NCBI GenBank assembly: GCA_905250885.1
Contig: CAJNOQ010001964.1
Coordinates: 1-27,230, forward strand
DNA: 27,230 nt
Direction: 5' to 3'
Source: Didymodactylos carnosus
Taxonomy: Eukaryota; Rotifera; Eurotatoria; Philodinida; Philodinidae
The translations under genes were made by a program, and so were the position numbers. This document shows positions 10,197-19,056 of this stretch, piece after piece. The notes under the pieces are model-generated. The model saw only the letters and a program-made list of their open reading frames with translations, had not been told where the DNA came from and did no database searches. Positions within the stretch are counted from its first letter, which is position 1, and each line of letters starts with the position of its first letter.

Positions 10197-11662
10197 GGTA
10201 TAACAGGATAGAAAGAAAAGTTATTGGTTATATGTATATGTATAATTGGATAAACTGTGAGAGGAATTGTCAACGCGAATAATAGATGACTCTAGTTATA
10301 GAAAGCTAAAACGGATCAGAATGACAAATTCTACTTATTAGCATCAATCAAAGAATTATTAAAGAAGAGGAAACATAATTAGTTGACAAATTAAATAAAA
10401 CAATTACCTGAATATCTAAAAACTTATTTAACTCATTAAGTAGCAGATTTTTAAATTTTGATTTTTCTAAATTTTGACGCATAAAAAGATGTATCGAAAT
10501 AAAGTTTAAAAATAAAAGTTCATTAATATATTATTTTATGAAATTTTTAGGCTTTCAAACTTAGATCCCCCATAAATTTTCTTAGGCAATTTTCTGTCAT
10601 TTGAAGGTCGTGTCGATTATCGTGCGAAGCAAATTTTGTGCTTTCTTCAATAATATGCTGCATAATAAAAATATTTAGCCATGTGAAAATAATAGAATCA
10701 TTTATTTAATATCCTCAAATGGGAATCATGATACTTAATGAGTTAAATAGTATAACGTTGGAAAACCGAAGTAGTTGAAATTTTTTGTAAGTTTTTCTAT
10801 TTTTTTCAGGTTTTTCTTGTTTTGTATATAGTAATAATTAATTTTCTTTAAATAATCCTTTGATTTGTCAATCTGATCTGCTATAACTTTCTATTATATA
10901 ACGTCTACTATATACTATAGCTTTCTATTATATATGATGACTCTCTGAAACTGCATCGAATGATATATAATTCGACACATTTTGGAAAAAAAGTTTCGTC
11001 CTAAATTTTAGGCAGAATACCTGAGGGGTAGGGGTGGCACTTTACCTTTACTTTACTTGTAAATAGTAACGAACTCAATTACTCGTTACTAGTAAAAAAA
11101 AGTAACTAATCTAGTTATTTCGTTAGCAGTAACGAGCAACTAAGTTCGTTACTAGTTCAAGTTCAAATTTATTTTGCATAAGCAAGGACATCACAAAAGA
11201 AAGTAAACGTTTAGTAACTTATAACATCTGATAAACAGAAGCCTTAGTGATATCTGTATAACTAAAAACAAACAAAATAAGAGAGCATTCCCCAATGAAC
11301 AAAGAGAAGATAAAATAAATACAAATAGAGTTGTTTAAGTCAAACCCAAAACTAGTAACGAAGTAACTAACTTTACTTCGTTACTTTAGTTACTTCAACG
11401 CCGAGTAACTAGTAAAGTCCCACCCCTACTGAGGGGGAGGGGACCTCAGGCAAAAATTTCTAGAGAAACTTTTTGTCTGACTTCCAGAGCAAACTTGAAT
11501 CGGTGAATACCGTTTTTCAACATGCCGAGTCTGAATATCGCGGTCTCCCGGCTTGAATTGCGGCGAATAAAAAGTAGGTAGTTTCCATATGGTTCACGTT
11601 GACAATTCCTCTCACAGTTTATCCAATTATACATATACATACTTTTCTGTTCTGTTACACCC
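10197..11662. mobile_element. TIR transposon remnant carrying two nested insertions
   Basis: A perfect 45-bp inverted repeat pairs 10231-10275 with 11597-11641. The similarity extends outward in gapped form, starting GGTATAACAG at 10197 on the left and ending CTGTTACACC at 11661 on the right. Between the arms no transposase is recognisable. A 400-bp hAT-type element is inserted inside and a hairpin element sits in the right end. Less the hAT copy and its duplication, the element is about 1.06 kb. The left end lies about 200 bp upstream of the CIAO3 start, so it may include or displace promoter sequence. The superfamily is not clear because the outer target duplication cannot be read past the right-hand insertion. 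Confidence 0.7.
11021..11436. mobile_element. Non-autonomous hAT-type element (400 bp) with 8-bp TSD
   Basis: The body is 11029-11428. Its ends are TAGGGGTGGCACTTTAC and the inverted copy of TAGGGGTGGGACTTTAC, one mismatch in 17. The 8-bp sequence CTGAGGGG occurs immediately outside both ends (11021-11028 and 11429-11436), a perfect 8-bp target duplication, as hAT transposase makes. Many short AGTAACGA/GTTACTAG motifs crowd both subterminal regions, as in hAT transposase-binding zones. It has no coding capacity, so it would depend on a transposase encoded elsewhere. The perfect duplication suggests a fairly recent insertion. Confidence 0.9.
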
Positions 11663-11780
11663 TTTGTTTCTTTATAGCTTCAAATAGCAGCTTCAAGGAG
11701 CCAGGATCAATGCGAATAGACATAGACAGCCTCTCCTTGCAGCTACTATTTGGAGCTAAAGAGAAACAACGTGTTACACC
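11653..11780. mobile_element. Small hairpin (foldback) element flanked by a 9-bp direct repeat
   Basis: TGTTACACC stands at 11653-11661 and again at 11772-11780. The 110 bp between fold into an imperfect hairpin: 11662-11700 pairs with 11733-11771 at about 33 of 39 positions, including AAATAG and CAAGGAG blocks. A perfect short direct repeat around a foldback is what a MITE insertion leaves. It disrupts the right terminal repeat of the larger element at 10197-11662. Confidence 0.6.
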
Positions 11781-12448
11781 TAGGAGTGTGATCGATCTAT
11801 AGAAATATAAAAGTTTTGGTTCATAGAATCACAAAATTCATCACATGCTTTTTCTTGAAACGGACATTGTAAATGCTTTGTCTGCAGTAAAATTCATGTT
11901 TTAGTTTAACGTAATGGAGACATATTAAAACCATGTTTGCGATAGTGCACGAGTCTCTACGAATTCATGACACATTCTTTTTCATCCATTTTTGTTGTTT
12001 TAATGAAATTTAAGAAGAATCTTTTCAGAGAAATACCTGCAGAACTAAAACGTCAAACTCCTCCTAATTATATAATGTGCTAAAACAGATAATCATAATG
12101 CTGAAATCTGATCCACGTTAGAGATTTGTTAGAATAAAAAATCGACAAAACTTCATAAATATTCTTATATAAACTGAAAGTCCTTTGGATTTTAGAAGGT
12201 CCACAAAATTTGCGTTACAGAACTGTTTCAACATTTCCTTTGACTGAGAGATTTGCACAAGCGTCGAAAAATCTTCATTCATTCACTGGCTCAAACAGAG
12301 TGGAATATATAAACTTAAAAAGTCTTTGTTGTTTTCTTGCTAGTCACTTTTCACAGGACCCTTTTTTTACCACTTTCAGCCCATAAATTAATCGAGATCA
12401 CCGAGCCTCAATGCAGTGAGGATATTTATCGATTAAAGAAGGCGCTGG
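11781..12448. other. Intergenic, no gene recognised
   Basis: AT-rich spacer between the two transposon clusters. No open frame of note, no RNA gene and no strong internal repeat were seen. Confidence 0.5.
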
Positions 12449-12604
12449 AACTTAAGCAAAATTTATTTTTGCGATATTTATACATGGTTGGATAGAGCTC
12501 ATCAACGTCAACTTGAACAAGAATATGTGTGTTTTAACCTTTCGAATCAAAATTTTAATGTTAAAAATTTAAAAATACCTGAATTTTAAAAACTGGCTTA
12601 TTTT

Positions 12605-13040
12605 TTAAAAACGAACGTAAAACTCGAACACAATGTGTTTGAGAACCTGAAGGTTTTTATTCTTGGATGCTGATTCCAGATATGAGAGATTGGTTTTGCA
12701 AAAAAACGAAAGTTTGACGGTGAAAACTGCAAAAGACAAATGAATTTTCTCAACAACGGACCAATATTTTCCAAAACCGATACGTAACTTTTTTCGTGCT
12801 ATTATGGCGAGTAGAATGATATAAAAATATTGGCTTCATCTCGTATCTAGACTTGAAGCTTTTTGCGCCAACACGAATGGGATTTTAGTTATTAGTGAAA
12901 AACTAAAATTTTTTAGATCATATCATACTTGAATAGTATCGAAACACTATTTTTCAGGTTCAGTTTTTTACGGAGAACAAGAATAAAAAAATGTCAAGGT
13001 TCTCAAACACATTGTGTTCGAGTTTTACGTTTGTTTTTAA
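12605..13040. mobile_element. MITE with 44-bp TIRs bounded by TTAA
   Basis: 12605-12648 and 12997-13040 are inverted copies matching at 43 of 44 positions; both outer ends are TTAA. A second, interrupted pairing inside (the ATTCTTG blocks near 12659 and 12979) extends the stem. TTAA at both ends is the target site preference of piggyBac transposases, but the terminal bases AAACGAACG are not the usual C-rich piggyBac start, so the superfamily is uncertain. No open frame. Confidence 0.7.
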
Positions 13041-13283
13041 CACTAGAATGCTCGGAAATTTCCATGACCTAGAACGCCCAAAGCGGTCATATTCTTACTG
13101 TGCTAAACATCAAAGATGAATCTTAAAAATGAATATACAATCTTGTAGAGAATTAAATTGTCTATCATTTGGTATAGTAAGGAATTTTTTTTTCTGAAAC
13201 GAAAGTATTGTATGCAGTTTGCTTTATTAGGGATAAAAATCAAAAAACGGTCAAAATGACCGCTACGAGCGTTCTAGTGTGAT
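13037..13283. mobile_element. Short piggyBac-like MITE next to the TTAA
   Basis: The left end CACTAGAATGCTCG follows TTAA at 13037-13040. The right end (13265-13279) is the inverted copy, CACTAGAACGCTCG, with two mismatches over 15. Inside, GCGGTCAT near the left and GGTCAAAATGACCGC (13249-13263) near the right form a further inverted motif. TTAACACTAG-type ends are seen in piggyBac-like families. The expected TTAA on the right reads TGAT, so that copy is mutated or the boundary is misjudged. Confidence 0.5.
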
Positions 13284-13380
13284 AAATATAAATATATAAA
13301 TATCGCATAATATAATATATATATATATATTGCATAATATAAAAAATATAAATATCGCAAAAAGAAATTTTGCTTAAGTT

Positions 13381-13798
13381 TTAAGTTTCTGGTGCATTAC
13401 TTCTTTTACAATTATCAATAAGATTTTTATGAAGAAGTTAGACAATCGTCAAGTTGGATCAGAAATCAACAATTGTCTTCCTAGACAAAACACTCGAAGG
13501 AGATGACATCTCCTTTGATAATCAAGTGCATGATTCATTATTGTTTTCAGTCAGACATACTCTACAAAAAAAAAAATCAACAATATCATACAAAAATGAA
13601 CAAATATAAATGCAGGATAGAGTATTTTGTGGTAGAAAACATGTATTTACACACTGTTATAGAAAATGAGTATAAAAATCTAGCAAAATAAACTTTTTTT
13701 TATACAGACTGAACACAATTTGTAATCTATTGTCGTATTGAGCATTTGTTTTGTTTTGTAATATATATAGCACATACTGTTGTACTGATTCTATGCTT
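13381..13798. other. Intergenic, downstream of the copper transporter
   Basis: No gene seen. It contains a near-perfect 19-bp palindrome at 13495-13513 (AAGGAGATG-A-CATCTCCTT) and a run of A at about 13566. The palindrome could be an RNA hairpin or chance. Confidence 0.4.
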
Positions 13799-14503
13799 TT
13801 AAGTACCAACATTCAAATAAGACGTTGTTTCAGAAGCAGATTGATCGATAAATGGAATATTATCTAAGAATTTTACTGTATAAGGATGAACACCATTCAT
13901 TAAATAATAACCAATACCTAGTGCTAATGAGAAAAAACGAAAAATTGTACAATAAAAATGATTAAAATAATGAAAATAGTTCACCTACCTATAGAAGCAG
14001 AAATTAAAAAACCAGCAAAATCATTCATTAGCATCAGCATAAGAACATAACTTAGCGCTACTTGAAGAAGATGAACAAAAGATTGAATTGCATGAAGAAT
14101 TATTCTAAATAAAATATGTTAAAAATAATGAATAAAAGTTCAACAATGTTTACATTCGCAAGATAATAATTTTTAATTGATGTCAATATTAATAGTTAAC
14201 TTTAAAAGAAAACAGACTAACCTTTTTCGATAAATAGTCGATGGTAAAACATTTGTTAATATAAGTTCTTGTGGATGTCGTTTTGGATAATGACGTAAAT
14301 AGAGTTCAATCGCTTTACTCAATTCGAGAAGTAAGGCAAATGCGACACACGAAAAAATAGCACCGAGACAATCTGAAACAATAATTACGATAACAAATAA
14401 ATAACTAAAAAATTAAATAAATATATAAAATACCTCCAATGGTACTGATATTGAGATTTTTTAACATAAAATCATTTTGTAAATAATTGAATGTAAACGT
14501 CAT
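13799..14503 (-). CDS. CTR/SLC31-family copper transporter
   Basis: Four exons, 14434-14503, 14222-14372, 13989-14104 and 13799-13923, phases closing to 153 aa. CTR proteins form trimers in the plasma or vacuolar membrane that pass Cu(I) into the cytosol. Three hydrophobic segments are visible at about 23-43, 80-101 and 103-122. The second contains the diagnostic MxxxM copper-relay motif (M96-L-M-L-M100, in SYVLMLMLMN). The third starts SASIALGIGYYLMNG, where the family's GxxxG packing motif reads AxxxG. MTFTFNYLQNDFMLKNLNIST corresponds to the stretch just before TM1 in human CTR1. The Met-rich ectodomain of human CTR1 is absent if this ATG is the start; an acceptor AG lies only 6 nt upstream (14510-14511), which supports the short form unless a coding exon precedes it. 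The C-terminus lacks the human HCH motif. Paralogue (SLC31A1 or A2) not assigned. Confidence 0.92.
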
Positions 14504-14511
14504 GCTTATCT

Positions 14512-15843
14512 AAAATTGTTTATATATAGTTTATAAATACTAGATTTTTTTCATGGTACTATTCCTCTTTTTCATTCTTAAACTCTTTCTGATATAAAAG
14601 CTACATTTCAATAGTTAAATAACGCAATTATAGGCGACAGCTTTGTTCGTTTGATTATTAACAGTAATTTAACACTTAGTATTCTGCCCATTCATTCAAA
14701 ATGAGCAACGTAATACACACTTTACTTTCAATCAAATGTCTCGATTACATATTAAAAAATATTTGTTAATCTTTGTGAAACAAACTAATATTGCCTGTGG
14801 TTTAAAACTTGAAGTTGGAATATGTGTTATCTTTAGGTATAACAATAATAGGTACTTGAACTTTCTTTCTTCAGATTACAGTGTAAATATTCTAATGACA
14901 GTATTAAAAATAACAAAAGAAAAGAAATTTTGAAATTTAACAGTAGAAACAAACAGAGCAAGACTATTTGGCTCTTCGTTTTATTGAACTTAAAAAATAT
15001 CGTTCATATGTACTAGTCTATAAAACTTTCTTTGTAAATCAAATTGACCAAAATTAATAAAGACAAAACTTTCTTTAGTGAAGCATATCATAGAACAGAT
15101 TTTTTTTAAGTTAAGAAACTAATTTAAAATAATGGAAAACTTATTGAATGAATTTACCATCTGATACAAATGATCAATAAAATGATTTGTTTCATTTCTC
15201 TCTATTCTAATCTGCACACATTTTCAATTCAGAATAATACATTATAATAAAAGAAAATGCATCAAACCATGATGACATTTATTAATATATTGAAAATAAA
15301 TTTTTTTTTTCAAAAATAAAAATGGTAAACGAAGAACAATACTACCATTTTGATCACTGTACAGATATAACAAATACAATAATAATAACATAAGAAACGA
15401 ACATAGAGACAAATAATTACTGAAGTTGAAAATGGGACACACAGTAACATATTCTAATCTTCAATAAATTCAACTTAATAAGTTATATTGTCATTATTAT
15501 CTGATGTCATATGCAATATGAACTTTCAACAAATTTTAACAATAACTGTTGTACGTTATTTATTTTTTTCTGTAATCTTTTGATTTACTCACGTTCGCGT
15601 AAATAATATTCATCATGAATCTCTCTCAAAATCTTTTAAGCTATTGTGGATTCTAAACAATTCTTTCGACTATGTGAATGTACATTATTCAATAATCTGG
15701 CTATTAACGGTAGTTCATGATGAAAAACAATGCTTCAGGCATAGCAATCGTTCTAGAATACACCAAATTCACGCTTTTTTAGTATTATTATCAAATCAAT
15801 AGTCTATTAAAATTCCAGATAAGTTAACATTTTTAAATAATGG
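14512..15843. other. Intergenic between copper transporter and WDR70 pseudogene
   Basis: AT-rich throughout. Short open frames at 14736-14933 (+) and 15242-15442 (-) have no motif and low-complexity composition. No RNA gene or clear repeat seen. It should hold the promoter of the copper transporter (minus strand, so near 14512-14800), but no definite element can be pointed to. Confidence 0.5.
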
Positions 15844-18002
15844 TCAAGTTTTTTGTTTTTTCCATGATGGTAATATCTCGTCTTCCTCCTCATTTTCACT
15901 TCCCTCATTTTTTGTTTGTGGTGTATTTTGAAATTGTATTGGTTGAAAGGTATTGGTTGTGTTTGTTCATAAGCGGGTACCACCCAATATGGATCTATTT
16001 CCGCATATTTCAGCATATTTCAATAATGCTGCTCTTGAATCTTCTTTATGATCAGATAATTTTTGAAGAATAATATTTTTAATAATATAACCACTTAACG
16101 TTGAACCATGTGCATCTAATCGTTCACCATGTTCTGCACCACTCATTGGTAAATCGGGACGTTTCGATTTGACCGGATCTTCACGTTGCTTCATTCTAAT
16201 CACCGATAAATTTCGAGCACGATCTTGTTGATAAAGTGATAAAGCATGAGGATTAATAATATTGGCATTAATAAAGCAGTCGTTCGCTTTTTTTGTCATG
16301 GTTCACGATTTGCGAATGACAATGCTCTGTTACGGAAGCGAACGGGATCATAATAAATTTTAATTATGCCATTACTTGTTGTACAAAATATTTGATTCAA
16401 CTTTGGACTCCATAGTGTACGAATAACACTCGCATTATCACTCACTTGTAAATGACAGACATCTTCTAGATTTTAACGATTGAAAAAATATAATCCTCCC
16501 ACATTTGTTTCATTATTTTCGTTATCGTTTGTTTTCTTTCGAGTTGATGTACCTAAGAAATGAACAAACGATAACAATTATAATCAAGTTGGTGGAGAAA
16601 AAAAATGTTTTATTCATGTACCTCTGATTAAATATCTATCATCTAGTGAAAATGCAATATCTCTCATTGGAAATCGATTGTGTAAATTACGACGTGCTGA
16701 TAAAAAAATTTTCAAAATATTGAATATCCCATATTTTTATTGTTTATTTTTATCAGCTGAACGCGATGCGATATTAATATCATTGTAGGACCATTTTATT
16801 GAAGTGACGAGTTCGTTTGGCTCATGTGTATGACGACAGAGAAATGTAACATTAATAAATGGTCGTCGTCGATCCCATATTTGAATACTACCATCATCAC
16901 ATCCTACCGTTATTAAATTTATGTTATTCGATGTTCCACTATGATGATTATTATGATATGTGCACGAGGTTGTGCTTAATTTTTTTCCTTCTTCAGATTT
17001 TGTTTTTGTTACACATGTTTGTTGTTGACGTTTATAGACGGATCACAAACAAATTGTACCATCATTTGAACATGTCATAAATTCACTCAAATCTTTTGGA
17101 TCCCAACATCCACTATTTAATATGGCCACGTGTCCTTTTGTTCAAGTTTGATCAATAATATACATGTCACCATGAACACATTCATAGATTTGCTTATCTA
17201 CAATAAAAAACCATAAATATTTTCTGATTATTAGATAAAATATCAAGTATCTTGTTACCTTCTCGATCCAAAACTTTTGCTGACAATTTTCACTAATAAT
17301 TAATATCATATCAACCACTGGACTATATTCAATTGGTTTTAGTTGATGTGCTTCACATGGTTGTAATGTACGAAACGATCTTAAAGTTTTATCTACATCT
17401 TCATTTCAAAATTAAAGTCACCTGTAAAATAAAAAGACAAATATTAGCTAAAGTATAAATAATAACAATGTGACAAAATCTGTTATCATCTGAGACCATT
17501 TGGATCTATTGTCAAACATGACACTGATTTTGTACCCTGTATCAAGTCGATGTCATATGATATGGGAAAATGAGGTCCATCGTCACTCGTCTCATCATTA
17601 TTAGAATCTTCTTCATCGGATTCATCATCAGTGGTTGTTGTTGCCGGAAAAATTGATGGGCCAAAACCATCATCTTCATCTCGCTTTTCATCGTCTAATT
17701 CATTTTTCGATGGTAATTTTTCAATACTATTATTTGTCGATTTCGAACTGGATCGAAAATTATCGATTCTTCATCATCGTCATCACTACGATGTACATTA
17801 TTTTTTGATTTTGATGTTGTTTTACCAGTATTTTCAGCTTTCATTCTTAATTCTTTTAAACGTATTTCATTCGATTCAATTTCTGCTATCCAGTCGACTG
17901 TTGTTGTGTTCTAAGGTGTGCTTCATTAATTAGGGTATCTAAATCAAATGTACGAGCGGTTTTCTTCTCTGGTACATCACCATCAATCGGATCATCTGAC
18001 AT
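15844..18002 (-). pseudogene. WDR70: WDR70 pseudogene
   Basis: WD40 protein WDR70 can be read along the minus strand from ATG at 18000-18002 (MSDDPIDG, then KKTARTFDLDTL, close to human KKARTFDLE) to LPSWKKQKT-stop at 15844 (human ends EWKKRKI). Recognisable blocks in order include YDIDLIQGTKSVSCLTIDP, SFRTLQPCEAHQ, EFMTCSNDGT, GSIQIWDRR, RTLWSPKLNQIF, GIIKIYYDP, and THGGTLSSYI-like AHGSTLSGYIIKNI. The frame is broken near 17897, 17745, 17403, 17285, 16301, 16005 and 15950. In-frame stops occur at 17142-17144 (TGA), 17043-17045 (TGA at the position of a conserved Trp) and 16473-16475 (TAA). The segment corresponding to LVTGGYDYDVKFW is missing and the donor after 16750 has lost its GT. Several intron phases are still intact (17260-17196 join), so it decayed in place and is not a retrocopy. 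A functional copy presumably exists elsewhere. Confidence 0.93.
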
Positions 18003-19056
18003 TGTTCTACTCAGATCAATTTTAATCGAAAATCAGTTACCATCGACAAACAGCATATATATATTTCTGAAAAAAGACACTATAAGAACTCACTTGCGAG
18101 AAAAAAAAATTATTTTCTGTTATTGTGCAGTTTTTTTGTATAGAACAATGATTTAAGAATGGTTGTCAAGATAATCCTGGTAATCAAGATTTTGCTTCAT
18201 CATACGGGTCTAAGTCTTTTAAATTAAAGTAAATTTTCAATGAGCTACTATTTCAATTCATTTCATAAATATTTGAAATTTTGCTTTCTAAATGTTAATT
18301 CAAAATATGTTTCCGTGATTTCTGTTTCGATCTACAAAAAATAACTTCTATTGAATCTTTGTTCGTTAAAGTGAATATGTTTATTGAATTATTAGTCTAT
18401 GTTGTCTATGTCCAGTAGTTTATTGGTCAACATGTTTTCTTTTTGTTTTCATGACCCCTTTTAATAGAACATAATATTAAAACGTAGAATAAGATAGACA
18501 GATATCTAAGAATAGCTAATAAGAAACATCGCAAATAAATGAATAAAAAAAGAAAAAAGACGAAAAGAGACCGGGTAAAAGAAACCAACAAACAAACACC
18601 AATATGTATTAAACTATAATCAGATAAATTTGTTCTGTACAAAAAAACAATGACGATGAGCTCGGCTATGAGAAAAAGTGTGATTATTAATTTTTTTAAT
18701 ATAGATATTAAGCCGAACAATCAAGTTTGAAAAAATAAATAATCAAACATTACATAATAAAAAAAGAAGAAAGAACTTTTTTCTTACATTGTCACATAAA
18801 CAATTCAACTACATACAAAGAAAAAAGAATTGAACACTGAACCACACGAAATACTCTGTTCTACTAAACGAGCTGAAAACAAGGATAGATACTATTTTTG
18901 ATACGCGAAAGAGTTTCAAAAAAAATAATAACAACAACATCAGATACACTGCAGCAATAAGAAATGAAAAAAAACAACAACACGAACATCTGAAGACAAC
19001 TACATATACATTCACCGAAAATAAAAAAACTAACAGCATGTTCTTTTACTTGTCAG
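18003..19056. other. Intergenic, no gene recognised
   Basis: Purine-rich on the plus strand in the second half (18540-19040), with long hydrophobic-looking minus-strand frames that are artefacts of poly(T)-rich composition. Probably the 3' UTR and flank of the minus-strand gene ending at 19057. Confidence 0.45.

Larger units (their letters stand above)
12449..13380. mobile_element. Long inverted-repeat element enclosing two smaller ones
   Basis: The arms 12449-12482 and 13347-13380 are inverted copies matching at 33 of 34 positions (AACTTAAGCAAAATTT then TTTTTGCGATATTTATA, differing at one A/C). Weaker similarity continues outward on both sides (for example TTCTTTA blocks), so the true ends may lie some tens of bp further out. 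There is no coding capacity. Elements at 12605-13040 and 13037-13283 lie inside it, so this is the older host copy. The right arm follows an AT-dinucleotide tract near 13312-13330. Confidence 0.65.

Noticed and set aside
14736-15442. Frames at 14736-14933 (+) and 15242-15442 (-) as small membrane proteins
   Set aside because: Hydrophobicity comes from T-rich composition; no conserved motif or splice context.
17043-17144. UGA read as Trp or another amino acid in the WDR70 region (alternative code)
   Set aside because: One TGA does fall on a conserved Trp, but the other falls on a non-Trp position, a TAA and several frameshifts also occur, and the intact genes nearby use TGG for Trp and TGA as a stop.
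16859-17933. Plus-strand frames at 16859-17080 and 17631-17933
   Set aside because: Antisense to the WDR70 pseudogene exons, which are recognisable on the other strand.
18427-19039. Minus-strand hydrophobic frames as multi-pass membrane proteins
   Set aside because: They are complements of long A/G-rich runs with Leu/Phe/Val bias and no family pattern; most likely 3' flank.
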